From positions 318,520,250 through 318,584,249 of the forward strand of contig JAUPFV010000001.1 in NCBI GenBank assembly GCA_036936605.1: 64,000 nt of DNA, written 5' to 3'. This stretch comes from Limnanthes douglasii subsp. nivea. Lineage: Eukaryota > Streptophyta > Magnoliopsida > Brassicales > Limnanthaceae. Made by a program: the position numbers and the translations under genes. Of the stretch, positions 1-11,946 are shown piece by piece. The notes under the pieces were generated by a model, which had not been told where the DNA came from, did no database searches, and saw only the letters and a list, made by a program, of their open reading frames with translations. Every line of letters begins with the position of its first letter. Position 1 is the first letter of the stretch.

Positions 1-3000
1 TATCATAATGATATATGTTATGGCACAAAGGATTGAATAGTTTTGAAGCATAAAAATACAATGGTCATAGTTAGACCTTACAATAACTTTTATATGTATT
101 TTGAGTATTTGAACCCTAATCCTGATAAAAAAAAGTATTACAATGATTGATGAACCGAACAACGAGGGGAAGGTTAAGAGTTTTTGTGAATTCTTTGAAT
201 CACTGACTATTTTCAATGAGGATACTGTATCAGGGACTTCTGGCTACTCACGCAAGAGGAATGTTTCAAGTTTGTCAATCTAGTTACAAAAGAGAATTTC
301 GACCCATTTTACCAAGATCTGATGTCATTTATTAATTTATATGATGATGATTGAAGATATATTGTTGGACCTCGTGGGGATGTCGTAGTGATCAGAGGTA
401 CTATTAAAAGAACTGAAATTCCAATAATCCTGATTTATTTGAGAAGTTTAGAAAATATCATATTCATGTCCACTTACAAGCAAATAGAGAACTCTTCTGT
501 CATATTTTATTGTATAAAACAACAGTGGAATTCGGTAGGATCACTGCTAACATAATCAAAAAAATTGAAAGGGATGTGTTATTAGGTCTAGGGACCCTAT
601 AAGAAAACGATATCAGATTCTTTTTTTATAATTGTGGATGGACTGACCTCATACAATATAATATTTGGCAGGTTATTATTGTAAAAAGTGCATGTTGTTG
701 TCCATCAGCGTAAAAAATATGCTATTGCTAGTCAGGTGGGAATTGTCCGTAACAACCAAAAAGTACTTAGATAATGATATGTTGTTGTTCTAGCTCCTAA
801 AATAAATAAATAAACTGAAACAAAAATAGATATCAGTTATTGAAGTCTATTTTAGAGACAGATATTGTAGATGATCTTAGGGAGATTTCATTTCAATAAC
901 ATTTGATGAGGATATTGAAGTTTATACATTAATGAGCGAAAAATATTTGAAGATCAGAGCCCAATTACCACCGGTTATAAGGGAAAACTGGTATTATTTT
1001 TTATCAAAAAATTACAAATGTTTTCCTGGTGTACCGAGAACGTCATAGGAGTCCATACTGGTGTTATTTGGCATAAACTTGCAATGATCCAATGTACGTC
1101 CCATTATTCCAAAATGAAGCGCTTTCTATATTAAAAAATCTGAAGCCATTTTGGCAGAGGTAGATCAATTAATAAAAGTAAAGCATATCTGAGAATCGCA
1201 ATACTCGTTGTGGATAAAAAAATCTGGAGCTTGTCAATAAGAAAAATGAAAAATGACGCATGTTTATTGACTTTACAGATTTAAGCAAAACCTATCTAAA
1301 GGATCATTTCCCCGTCCCTAGAATTGACCAGTTGATAGTCTCAACCTCATGTAGTAAACTTTTAGCATATATGGATGCTTTTGCATGTTATAACCAGATA
1401 TTGATGGATCTGAGAGACCAAGACAACACCACGCATAGAAGATTACATTGCTACAAAGTTATACCATTTGTGTTAAAGAATGTTGGAGGTACTTATCAGT
1501 GTCTAGTAAAAAAATATTTTGCTAGCTAGATTGGAAGGAATATTGAAAATCATTTTTCTAATATCGAGGAAACGTTTTATAACCTGAAGGTCATTAACCT
1601 AAAATCGAATCCATTAAATTGTACTTTCAAAGTTCGGTCCATAAAATTCTTGGATTATATAGTTAATAAGGGATTGGAGTCGACCCAATATAATTAGATT
1701 CTCTAACTATCATGGATCATAAAAATCTATCAAAGAGGTACACATGTAACTGGAAAGTCAGTGGCCTTAAGTAGATTTATATCAAGATCTTTGGACTAGT
1801 GTGTATTATTTTTTCAAGTACTAAAAAAGGAAAATAAGTTTAATTGGACTCCAGAACGATACGAAGCTTTAAAAAAATAGAAAAACACCTAGCCTCTCCA
1901 GAAATTTTGACCAAACCTACTGTGGAGGAGAAGCTATTTGTCTACATAGTTGTGTTTAATATGCAGTAAGTGCGATTTTGGTTAGAAAAGTTCAAATTTA
2001 TTTGCGTCTGGTTTATTATGTAAGTAAAAATCTATATGCTAACAAAAAGATACTTAAATTGGAAAAAATAGCACTGGCTCTAGTAGTGGTAGCACGAAAA
2101 AATGAGGCCATATTTCTAAGCCCAATCTATTATGGTTCAAACCTTATTTCCACTTAATAATGTATTGAAAAATTTAGATGTATTAGGTCGTATAACTAAA
2201 TGAAAATGGAATTAGAAGACTACGAAATCGAGTTAAACCTCGAACATCAATTAAGGCTCAAGTTTTGGCAGACTTTCTGGTTGAGTTTCATTCCAAATGA
2301 CTTGAGCCTGGGCCAGATATTGATGAGCCTCGGGACAAGTGGGTGATTTGAACTGATGTGGACATATGGATATTCGACTATGGAGTAGGTTTCAATGTAC
2401 CAAGCAATACGCTTTGGCTTCAAAACATCAAACAACGTTGTAGAGTATGACGCAACCTTGACAGGGATGCGACTGACATAAATTTCTGGTGCCAATCAAT
2501 TTTATCTGGTAAATGATTCGCAGCTTCTTGTTAACAATGATTTAGGCCAGGCAGAAGCAAGAAAATACCACTTGGTGAAATACCTAAAAGCATTGAAGAA
2601 TTAACAACATTTTTAGTACGCAAAGTATGAATACATTCATCATGCCAAAAATTGGACAGTGGATTCCTTAACTACTATCACATATACGAAAGGATATCCC
2701 TGAATACTTGAACAACAGCACCCTTCGATAATATTAACTTTCGAGCAAAAGTTAGGCATCGAAGTAACATTCCAGATTTTGATGAGTTTGGAACAAGATT
2801 AGAGATATGAGCTCAAGGAATTTCTAATCAAAGGAAATTTTCCAGTCGATAAAGAATTGGCTAAAAAGCTAAGTTTCAAGGTACATAGTTCCACAGTCCT
2901 TGAAGATATATTGTATAAAAAAATATTTAAACCAACCACTATTTAAGTGCCTCAGAGCTAATAAATTACAAACGATATTATCTGAATTACATAACGGGGA

Positions 3001-4032
3001 GGAGAATTTCCATTGTGGTTTTAAAATGTTGATAAGAAAGGTTTTATTGGTCGGCCATTATTGGTCTTTCGTCATGGCAGATGCCAAAGACTTGGTCAGA
3101 CGATGTGATACATGCCAATGATTTGCAAATGCAATACATGTGTCGGTTTTACCAATTTTGTTAATATGTGAGGCATTACCTTTCGACATATGTGGTTTCA
3201 ACCTAGTTGGACCTTTGCATATAGAATCATGGGGACATCAAACCGTTATTGTGATTGTTGATTATTTCTCTAAATGGGTTGAAGTTACGCCTTTATCCGG
3301 AATTAAGGTAAATGATGTTATCAAATTTATCATATCTAACATATGATGCATATTTAAAATTCGAAAAACAAAAACCACAGAAAATGACTTTCAATTCGAA
3401 AATAATGACATTGAAGCGTTTTATTATTTTCGGGGTACTCAATATTGTTATTTTTTACCTTTTCATCAGCAGACTAACGAGCAAATAGATGTTACAAACA
3501 GATCTATTCTCGATGGCTTGAGAAAGAATTTAGAAGGAGCTACCGAAAAATGGCTGAATTATTTACAAGAAATATTATGAGCTTACCGAACTATACCTTG
3601 CATAGCAATGTAGGAATCACATTTTGCATTAGTTTATGAAATGAATGCAATAACCCCAGCAAAATTCATCCTCCCATCTTTTTTAATCACAAATTACTCT
3701 GAACCGAGTAACGATGATGGTTAAAGATCCGAACTGGATTTAACTGAGGAAAAGAGAGAAAAGGTGCATCTAAAATCCTTTTATTATTAAACTCTAAGAA
3801 GAAAATATGTATCTGAAGTCCAACGGAGATAATTCGGAGTGGGTGATAAAGTTCTAAAAAACGTTTTCATGCACACTAGAGATAAATGGTTAGGAAAGTT
3901 AAGGCCAAATTAAGAAGTGCATTATTTGGTTACTAAAAAGGTTCGACCTGGAACTTATCGATTGGAAGATCGAGGAGATAATCCTCTTCACATCCATGGA
4001 ACATTAAGCACTTGAGACTATATCGAGAATGA
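1..4032 (+). pseudogene. Element A gag-pol polyprotein remnant
   Basis: Blocks matching the C polyprotein run in order. They are the spacer before protease (about 170-290), the protease region (about 360-700), the RT fingers (1230-1530, with a drifted form of the FTDLNRACPKD motif), RNase H regions (about 1900-2700), the integrase zinc region (2900-3120, ending in RRCDTCQ), the integrase core (3140-3700) and the integrase C-terminus (3830-4032). The RT is missing the stretch that would carry the YIDD catalytic motif: sequence jumps from the IGRN block straight to the ETF block near 1540-1570. Stops and frameshifts are frequent throughout. It cannot encode an active protein. Confidence 0.85.
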
Positions 4033-4224
4033 ATTTAAAATACAGTGCATTACTTAATTTTATGATGTAATCTATGAAGACACACTCTTTTTTACCCCGG
4101 TGATATGGGTGATTTCATTGAGGTGTCTGAATAATTATCTTTTATAAAAAAAATTGTATTTTATATTCCTTTAATATTTAATTGGTCTGGATATTTTCGA
4201 AGAAAAAATTTAAAGATTATAACA

Positions 4225-4400
4225 TTCCAACATTAGTTGGCAAGTGTAAAGGCTCCAACCCTCGTTGGTCACAATTAAAAGGTTCAAACATTAGTTGATC
4301 AAGTGTAAAGGTTCCAACACTAGTTGGTCACAATTAAAAGGTTCCAATATTAGTTGGTCACGTGTAAAGTTTCAAACTCTAGTTAGACAAGTTTAAAGAG
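4225..4400 (+). repeat. Tandem repeat, about 29-bp unit, about six copies (element A)
   Basis: Units read roughly GTTCCAACATTAGTTGGTCA followed by a spacer AAGTGTAAAG or CAATTAAAAG. Copies have drifted by several bases. The array sits just after the pol stop and before the convergent antisense ORF, the same place as the longer array in element B. It is not a CRISPR: units are contiguous, with no unique spacers. Confidence 0.8.
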
Positions 4401-4589
4401 TGTTTCGATGACCGGTTGAGTATTGATTACCCTTAACTAGAAAAGAAACGACGACATTCTTGGAGCATCCTTTTGGTCCTTTGTAGCTTGTTGCTTGAAT
4501 GTAGCTAGATAATCTATGGTTTTCTAAGTAGTTGTCTTTTGCTCATTTACCATCTTCTGCATGAGGTCTATTTGAAGTTTATGCTTAAT

Positions 4590-6588
4590 TTACTCATCCT
4601 TGTACTTCCGAGCTCGCTCTGTCAATGAGGCCTCTAGCTTAGCAGTCTTGGCTTCATGAGTATATTTTAGTTTCTTAAGCTCTTCTTCAGCCAATGTGAC
4701 TCGACTTTCTAGGTTGTCAACACGATACATTTGTTTCTCAGTAGTTTTTTTTATGAAGCTCACATTATTCTTGAAGGGATGCATGGTCCTCGTGTGCTTT
4801 GCTACCTTCATTTCCAACTTTGCGATGGGCATAACAAAATGAAGCAACGCAAGAGCGTGCGAGTCCTCTTCCTTAAGCTAGAAGGACTGAGTGCCAATGG
4901 AACCCTATGTATGTGGAGACTTTTCTCCCCAATTTTCAATATCTAAATCTTTCGGACTACCTACCGGGCTTTGACCTTCGACCGCCCTTTCATCTGCTTC
5001 GGGAGGAGAGGATGAATGTGTCTTAGATGTTTGTACAATATGATGCTCGAACATTGGAGGAATGGTCGCTTGATCTGCGACACAAAGAATTTCCAAGCTC
5101 GTCTTTAAAGTTTTGTTTATTCTTCTTATTTTTACTACTTTGTCCTTTCCCATTGTGATCATTTAATGCGCTTAATATTTTCTTCCTTTTCCGAGTCATA
5201 GTTTCTTATTGTATTTTGCTCACTCTAGCTTCATCAACTTATTTTACTGGCTTATCGGTTACTTTCGCCTCTACAGCCCCAAAGGTGAATTTCTTTGTGC
5301 TCAAACCACCAGTATCATCTTTCTTTACTTTGTGGCTTAGAGCCTTCTTTCTCGTTGGTAGATAAACCCTACCATTGATAGCTTCTAATCTATTAAGGAT
5401 TTCTGACGCACGCAACAAATTCGTGAATTACTCCCACGATAAATTAAGTTTTGACTGTGTTCGCCAAAAGTGACCCTGAACCAGGTTGGTCGGAGTGAAG
5501 CAACTGTGGAACCCATTCAACCAGTTCTCTTCAACCTACTGATGTAACTTCTTGAAAATCTCTTGGATAACTTTCGGATTCTAGTATCCGGACTTTGGTA
5601 TAGCTGCAAAAATGATAAAAAAATAAGCTTCAAATTTTAAAATTTTATAGTAATTTAAGTTGTAATCAAAAGCAAGATGAACTTAGTTGTGCTTTGCCAC
5701 TCCTTCGACACTCTTCTCGGATTTATCTTCTTAAATATCTTCTGTCCATTCTCTCAAAAATCACTTACAAAAAATAAGTGGTGCTTCCAAACTTTATTAG
5801 CCTCCAAAATATCACTTTCTACTACACACTTATTCTCTAGAGTAATAAAGTCGAAAGAGGTGCGAGGATTCCTTAATAGCCCAATGATCGCTACAAACTG
5901 CTCCAATGATATTTTGATCTTGGATAGCCTTGATGTCATGATACACGAAATCAACATAAACCAAATATTAAAGCTTTCTTGAATATGACACATGACAACT
6001 AGCTTGAAATACTGAACTACTATTGGATCCAGCGAGAATCGAAGCCTCCAATTTAGCATCTCCGGGTATACGAGTAATTATTTTTGTGCACCAGCAAGTG
6101 GCATCTCTCCGAACCTTGATAGACGTATCTATACTTCTTTCAGGATACCCCAACATTCTCGAATATCAATTCTTCCCCCTCGGAATAGTAGTTATAAATA
6201 ATTTCATAGAGAGAAATCAAGTAATTATTTATTGATATTTTGGAAGTTGGGCCTGACTGTCTCGACTATCAAAGAAGGTAATTCAACCTCTTCTCCTTTT
6301 TTTATTGCATTTATCCTTCATTATATTTATTTATCTCTCTTTTAGTACTTCTACTTCCCTTTCAAAATCGCCTCTTGATTGTCCTGACATACCAACCGTT
6401 GATCCCACATCAGTCCACTCATTTGCCTCATCAACCAACTGTATCGGGTTGCTTCCAACATTTCTCCTAGTCGATTGCTCCAGAGGTGTATCTAGGGTTG
6501 TTGGAGAATATTTTGTTTGTTCTTTGTTATTTATATGAAGAGTTGAAGAACACTTCTTTTTCTCTGTAGATTTTACTAATTTTCTCAT
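4590..6588 (-). pseudogene. Element A antisense ORF remnant (coiled-coil protein)
   Basis: On the minus strand the N-terminal part reads at 6588-6331. The conserved central domain reads at 6059-5754, with WRLRFSLDPIVVQYF and LISCIMTSRLS matching WGLRFPLDPEIVRYF and LMSCIMASRLS of element C. The second exon reads near 5605-5150, with a piece matching the NLTWEEF-like motif, and a lysine-glutamate-rich coiled coil at 4847-4590. A splice acceptor (tttttgcag, minus strand, near 5604) lies at the position of the conserved intron; the donor is eroded. Frameshifts separate the blocks. This shows the antisense gene was already present in this old copy. Confidence 0.75.
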
Positions 6589-6599
6589 CGGATAATTGC

Positions 6600-7474
6600 C
6601 TTTATTGTCTGAACACCCCCATTACAATGAAACGTGATCGAGCTCTATCGCGAGTGTCTCATCTGGCCCTGGTTGGCCTAGTAAGGTTATTTTTCTTCGC
6701 CAAAGGCCGAGCGTTACAGGATGGGGTTCAGCTGGTATAGAGTGTCTATTATAGAAAAATTTACATTTATAGTCAAATGTTTGGACAATGAGTTCGGGCT
6801 ATTCATATTTTGGAAGCCCAATAAATCTTTTAGTTTTTTTTCTTGGCTTTATCTTTATTTGAGAGACACAACCAATCATCTAGGTGTTGTGTATGAAAAA
6901 CATTCAACTCAAAAAAAGATATATATCATCATGAAGAGAAAATAGCTCAGATTGTCACTGGAAAATGTTTTGTGGTGGCTATCAGACCGAAAGATAAGGA
7001 TTGCGGTGGCTGAAATTGAGAGCTTCTCACTCTATGTATGGAAATTTCTAAGGAATGAAGTAATGTTGAAATGGGGGATGCATATTTATATATGGAAGTA
7101 AAAAATACCAACAACTCATTCTCGCATGCCTAGTGGTTGTAAGATTAACAGGTAGGTCTCCCTGACAGATATTTGCGTACAAAAGTGGGACCATTTTGAA
7201 AAATATACCACACTTCTCCACTCAAATGGGTCCCATGCCTCTATGAAACGTGTACAAAAATAGAACTATGCGTAGCAATTTCCAGATAATTAATGATTAG
7301 AAAAAAAGGCTATCCAACCCTAAGCTACTCTAATCAACTAGTACTGGCTAAAATCTAAAGCACGTGAGTAGTCATCTGAAGCAACTCCATAATCACTCAG
7401 GACTATCCAACCCAGAGTAAGTACTAGAGTTAGTCCTCTCGAAGGAGCTTCGTAAGGACTAGGGGGCTATTAAT
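6600..7474. other. Element A region between antisense ORF and 3' LTR
   Basis: No gene is supported here. By analogy with B-E this interval should hold the promoter of the antisense gene. A G-box core CACGTG lies at 7361-7366, and the tract at about 7461-7473 looks like a polypurine tract. I could not find a convincing TATA box at the matching distance. Confidence 0.4.
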
Positions 7475-7506
7475 AAGGATAAATTATATGACACGTGAGT
7501 CGAACC
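7475..7506 (+). repeat. Element A 3' LTR, left piece (interrupted by B)
   Basis: It follows directly after the PPT-like tract, starting TAATAAGG where related LTRs start TGATAAGG. After 32 bases element B begins. The last five bases, GAACC, match the GAATC right of B in 4 of 5 positions. The piece is short, so the call depends on the PPT and on the B insertion. Confidence 0.45.
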
Positions 7507-7832
7507 TGATGAGAGAATAAATGACTAGGAAATATGTTGGTTCTTAGACCCGATGTGACTAGAGCACAAATGTAGAGAGAGAAAGTAGAAAGAGAATATT
7601 ATATTTAGAATGTCCCACCTACCAAGAATAATGGGTCTCCTTTTATAGTGGAGAAGGGTGGACCCATTAATGTCCTTGGTGGGCTTGTTTTATTTCTCTT
7701 TTAGTCCTTCATAAAATACCTTGTTTACAAATTATTCTCTAATAAAAGATAAATACAATCATAGACATATTAGTTTCCTTCTATTTACAATTGACTCCTT
7801 ATTATCAACATCGGCGAATTACTCCCTTCTCA
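7507..7832 (-). repeat. Element B 3' LTR (326 bp)
   Basis: Read on the minus strand it begins TGAGAAGGGAG and ends CTCATCA. It matches 28248-28573 with about eight differences by eye, roughly 2.5%. It contains the minus-strand TATA-like CTATAAAAGG seen in the other LTR. Confidence 0.92.
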
Positions 7833-7850
7833 GTAGCCCCCCAGTCTTCG
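7833..7850 (-). other. Element B polypurine tract
   Basis: On the minus strand the sequence just before the 3' LTR is GACTGGGGGGCTAC. Element E has GACTGGGGGCTAC at the same place and A has a close variant. This is where plus-strand DNA synthesis is primed in LTR retrotransposons. Confidence 0.7.
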
Positions 7851-8180
7851 AGAGAGACGGGAACGAAGACTTGTAAAAGAATCAGCTCGGAGCGCCTCTG
7901 TCTCTTAGCTTCTGGATTGATGGGCTGGCTTTCCCGGGTCTGACCTTTTCCTTCGACCGATGTTCGACCCTTCTTATTTTTATTAAGTGGTCGGGCGTGT
8001 TTAGTTCCGATGCTGTTTTATGAATCGTCTTGGGTCGGCTTCCGACCCCTCTTAGCGATTTCTTCATGGGCCTAGACCGGTAACTAAGTTTCGCAAAGTG
8101 AACTGGGTTAATGTGGCCATCTATCATCTCTTTCTGAGCTAGCTAGTACAGGCCTAGCGTGCTTGTCTGACTAAGGGCGA

Positions 8181-8312
8181 CACGTGTCGACCGACTACTC
8201 GAAGCGTGCTTGTTGGCGCAGTTCCTAAAGAGGTCTTTTGGACTTCCCGCTGCTTTTCGTCTCTTGGACTTCCTTGTACGTGTAATGGCTAGGAGAGGTT
8301 GCCTATAAATAC
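8181..8312 (+). promoter_or_regulatory. Promoter of the element B antisense gene (G-box and TATA box)
   Basis: A palindromic G-box, GACACGTGTC (CACGTG at 8181-8186), is followed about 120 bp later by CTATAAATAC (8303-8312). The ATG at 8394 lies about 85 bp beyond the TATA box. The same G-box and TATA pair, with the same spacing, is present in element E on the other strand. C and D have the pair too, at wider spacing. Confidence 0.65.
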
Positions 8313-8393
8313 CTCACAAACGAAAGTTGCTCTCAGAGGCGTTCTAGAGAGAGAAAGTGTTGTCCGAACTTTTCTAGAAAGAGAGCTTGTTTT

Positions 8394-10976
8394 ATGAGAA
8401 ATAGGTACCCGCAGCAAAAACCAAAGCCAAAAAAGAAGAAAGAACCGGTGTCGGATTTGTAGATTGGGCTAGCATCGGTCACCGCGCTGAGGAATATCGA
8501 CGTGCGGGATTGATTTGGAGTTCTGACACCAAGCCCTTCACGCCTGTACCGCTACCCCACGACCCCGTTCTTGCCGATCCGATCCTTGCGAAGTCTTTTA
8601 CCTTACCCGAACCGTCCGGTGCTCGGACCCCAAAGACTATTGTCATTCCTTCCAGTAGTAGCTCCCCACACTCCCCAACTGCCCAACTCAACCGCCCGAC
8701 GCCTTCCTCAGTCAATTCTTACACAGTTTTGTCCCCTTTTCTGCCCCGTCATCGAGGCAAAGCTAAATTTCTTTCTATGGGAGAAACCAGCTCTCTAACT
8801 TCTCCCGCGGGAGGTAATTCTCCCTAGATGGTTCAGCTTACTCCTACCATACGAGGATACCGAACCAGTACTAACACTGCTAGTACTTTTTTAGGTCTCA
8901 ATCAACGGCTACTAACACCCGCCGAATTGGATCCCGAGCGTGCTCGCCTCGAATGACAAGAAGCTCATATGGCTCAAACCGGAAGTAGTTCCGGTCCTGT
9001 GGATCTTCAGGTTCGACCGTCCGATCCAAACGCAGCCAACTCCCTCAGATCCGACGCAATCCCGGTAGTAAATACCGACGAATCAAAAGTGGATGCTTTA
9101 CCCACGGAAGAAGGTATTGCTGCTGCTGGAAATGTCGTTGCTCCTCCTGAAGAGCCACTTCCCGAGGAGATTGAGGCGGTCATGACCACCACCTATCACC
9201 GATGGTTGCCCAGGAGTAATGTTATCTCCCTTTTGAGGGCAAGTGTTTTTACTTCCCCGCTGCTGAGCAAGAGGAGCTGCTGATCCGGTGGGGTATCCCG
9301 GAGTGCGTTACCGTTCGGTTTCCTGTTCCTGGGGAGACTCCCGTGCATGTTCGGTCACGGGAAATTGTCGTTTTTACCGAACTGTTTAATTGGGGCCTCA
9401 GGTTCCCTCTCGATCCTGAGATTTCTCTGTATTTCAGGACTCTCAACATCTGCCTCTCCCAGCTGACGCCCAATGCATGGTACAGGCTGATGTCCTGCAT
9501 AATGGCCTCGCGCCTTTCAGGTCGAGTCATGCCTATGGAGGAGTAAATAGAAATGTCCGGGCTGTCGAAGTATCCCAAGTCCCCCTTCTTCTATTCCTCG
9601 TTAGCCAATACATGGAAGATAGTAAATGACTTCCTCGAGGGCGACAAAGGTTGGAAACACCGCTTCGTCTTCCTTAGTGGCTGCTAGGAGAATGGTCGCC
9701 CCTATAGTAAGGAGAATCTGAGGCGACTGCTGCGGACGTGGGTTCCTGATGGTATGTATATACATATGTACATATATATATTTAACAAACCGATCCTTTG
9801 TGTAGTATCGAAGGAACTCGTCCAAGGGTTGAAGAAGGATTACTTCAAGTCGGGCAAAGTCACCTTCCAACTGTTAAAGGACTATGTGAAGAAGCATTGG
9901 GGTCAGGCAATGCATCGGGCCTTTAAAAACACCAACCTGATCACGAGTAACCTCTGGCGTTGCTCGTCAGAACCGCTCACTATTGAGCAGCTGCGTCAAC
10001 CCCCCAGTATGGAGGACTTGATCGCAAAGACGGATGCGCCCGATGCCCACCTATTTCTCCCGAAGCGCAACAAGGCGCCCAGCAAGCGCCCAAAATCAGA
10101 CGAAGACGTTGAGCAGGACAATGTTGGGGCTGAAGAGACGGGTGCGGAGGGGCACCAGGATGAAGCTGCCGCTGAGGGTGGCGAGGCCCATCAGACTAAG
10201 GAGTTGGCGAAAAAGCGGAAGGGGAAGGCCGACGCAGAGGGAGCTTAGGCTAAAAAACCTAAACGCTCAAGAAAAGAAAGCGGGTCTGCCACGGGTGTTG
10301 CGGGCGCCGACAATGCTACCGTTCTGGAGATGTTTGACCAATACGGGGAGGCTAAGGGTGGTTCGACGACCGACCCTGTAGTGGTGATTCCTGACGATGC
10401 TAGCCCCTCAAAGGCTTCTAAAAATGTTGTGGCGTCGTCGAGTGGTATGAAGCTTCCGGTGATGTCTGTGCCCGGGAGTCCGCATACTTTTCTATTGCGG
10501 ATAACTGACGGACTAGCCCTTTCCTTGTACAACATGCTTGTGCCTTTGGCCCTGAAAGAGCGCCAGGCAGGGGAACTGAGCAAGAAACTGTTGGGCGCGG
10601 AGGCGAAAGTTGCCGGTCTGGAAGAAGAGGTGTGGAAGGCTAAAGCGGCTCAAGAACTGGCAGAGAAGCGGCTCAAGGAGACCGAAGAAGTCTTGGAGCA
10701 AGTCAGGAAGGCCGGGGAGGATCGTGCTGCGGGTTTGGCGCAGGAGATCACTGACCTGAAAAAGGCTAACACCTTTTTTGCTGAAAAATGCAAGAAGTGA
10801 ATGGAGAAAGAAACGGCCGAAGCCAAGGCCGCATACGTGCTGACTTTTCATCATCGCTTCCCCGATCTTCCCCTCGGGTCGATGTGGTTGGACGTTCCGG
10901 AAGACGACCGCCCTTCCGATGTTGTTGTGAAGATGACGATTCAGATGACACCGAGTCGGAGGAAAAGGATGATTGA
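8394..10976 (+). pseudogene. Element B antisense gene: coiled-coil protein with gypsy-type transposon domain, broken
   Basis: This gene lies opposite to gag-pol. It begins at an ATG followed by a basic stretch (KPKPKKKK), then a Pro/Ser-rich N-terminal part. The conserved domain (about 9343-9546: ELFNWGLRFPLDPEI, LTPNAWYRLMSCIMASRLSG) resembles, from memory, the Pfam family 'putative gypsy type transposon'. An intron at 9752-9805 (54 nt, GTATGT...TGTGTAG) is in phase 1. Exon 2 has an acidic/basic linker (KKRKGK) and a coiled coil at about 10550-10800. The end is acidic, near DDDSDDTESEEKDD, with the stop at 10974-10976. Breaks include a stop early in exon 1, stops near 8825 and 8955, a frameshift near 9235, and further stops or frameshifts near 9545, 10246 and 10798. 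The intact function is unknown. Confidence 0.8.
9752..9805 (+). other. Conserved intron of the element B antisense gene
   Basis: The donor is GTATGTATATAC and the acceptor is CCTTTGTGTAG. Exon 1 ends with the first base of a codon (G) and exon 2 supplies TA, so the intron is phase 1. In elements C and D the intron is also phase 1, at the same alignment point after the NP..LLR.W block. At 54 nt it is short for a plant intron. Confidence 0.65.
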
Positions 10977-11946
10977 TTCCCGACGTCCTTTGTTTTTGTT
11001 TCTTTTTTGTTGTTTAAAATTTGTTAGTGCGGGGACTGCAGAATCCCCTGTAAACCTTATGTGTAAACAAAATTTCAAGACAATCAATATATTATTTGCA
11101 CTTATGTTTTTTACAAATGTTGCATTCCATTCTGGTGTAATAAATCCATGTGAGGGTCAGAAAGTTAAGATGTAATCAGTTCGGTCACTAAAAAACCCAT
11201 GAAGGTTCTGTTAGTCAAGTGTAAACTTGAAAATTTTCCCGTAGGGTCGGGAATTTAAGATGTAGGTCAGTTTGAACACTGAAAAACCTACGAGGGTTCT
11301 GTTGATCAATGTAAAATTGAAAATTTTCCTGTAGGGTTGGGAATTTTAAGATGTAGATCAGTTTGCACACTGAAAAACCTGTGAAGGTTCTGTTAATCAA
11401 TGTAAAATTGAAAATTTTCTCGTAGGGTCGGGAATTTTAAGATGTAGATCAGTGTGCACACTGAAAAAACCTGTGAAGGTTCTGTTGATCAATGTAAAAT
11501 TAAAAAATTTCCCGTAGGGTCGGGAATTTTAAAATGTAGATCAGTTTGCACACTGAAAAACCTGTGAAGGTTCTGTTGATCAATGTAAAATTGAAAATTT
11601 TCAGTGTGCACACTGAAAAATCTGTGAAGGTTCTGTTGATCAATGTAAAATTGAAAATTTTCCCGTAGGGTCGGGAATTTAAGATGTATATCAGTTTGAA
11701 TACTGAAAAACCTATGAAGGTTCCATAAAGCAGTCAAGATTACTCAAAAGAATCGTCGATTAGCTCGTCAACTGAGAGAGTCGTCTGTAACACTTCAAAG
11801 ATGGAAAGGAAAAGAATTTCGATTAAAGGGGTCGGTTGCTATCGATGCCTCATTAAAACTTTCTCGCGCCACCGAGGTAGGAAAGAGTGCATCCCCGACC
11901 CAAAGATTTTTACATAAATAATGCTCAGAGTTTACAAAATACGAAA
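10977..11946. other. Element B spacer between the convergent antisense gene and pol
   Basis: No coding sequence is supported. The interval holds the 3' ends of both convergent genes and the tandem array listed separately. Confidence 0.6.
11176..11730. repeat. Tandem repeat, about 92-bp unit, seven copies (element B)
   Basis: Each unit contains CTGAAAAACCTGTGAAGG, TCTGTTGATCAATGTAAAAT and CCCGTAGGGTCGGGAATTTT. Copies begin at about 11176, 11277, 11369, 11460, 11552, 11608 and 11700. The spacing is about 92 bp except for one copy shortened to about 57 bp. The first copy is the most diverged. Short open frames inside (repeated HRFFSVQTD-like peptides) are by-products of the repeat, not genes. 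Confidence 0.9.

Larger units (their letters stand above)
1..7506 (+). mobile_element. Element A: old, decayed Tat-lineage Ty3/gypsy retrotransposon (5' end outside window)
   Basis: The plus strand holds scattered blocks of gag-protease, RT, RNase H and integrase in the order seen in C and D. They are followed by a short tandem repeat, a convergent decayed ORF on the minus strand, and a purine-rich tract (actagggggctat, about 7461-7473) like the PPT of B and E. The left LTR and most of gag lie before base 1. The right LTR seems to begin near 7475 and to be split by element B. Every coding block has many stops and frameshifts, so this is clearly the oldest gypsy copy in the window. Placement in Tat rests on similarity to C and D. 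Confidence 0.8.

Noticed and set aside
1260..1529. Functional RT ORF at the left edge
   Set aside because: It is a short open piece of the dead pol of element A, and the catalytic YIDD stretch is missing right after it.
8510..8827. Proline/serine-rich ORF as an independent gene
   Set aside because: It is the N-terminal part of the element B antisense gene; E shows the continuous version.
11176..11730. CRISPR-like array
   Set aside because: The repeats are contiguous, long and AT-rich with no unique spacers, and the genome is a plant nuclear one.
11215..11737. Short open frames with repeated HRFFSVQTD-type peptides
   Set aside because: They are by-products of translating a tandem DNA repeat, have no start context and lie between two convergent genes.
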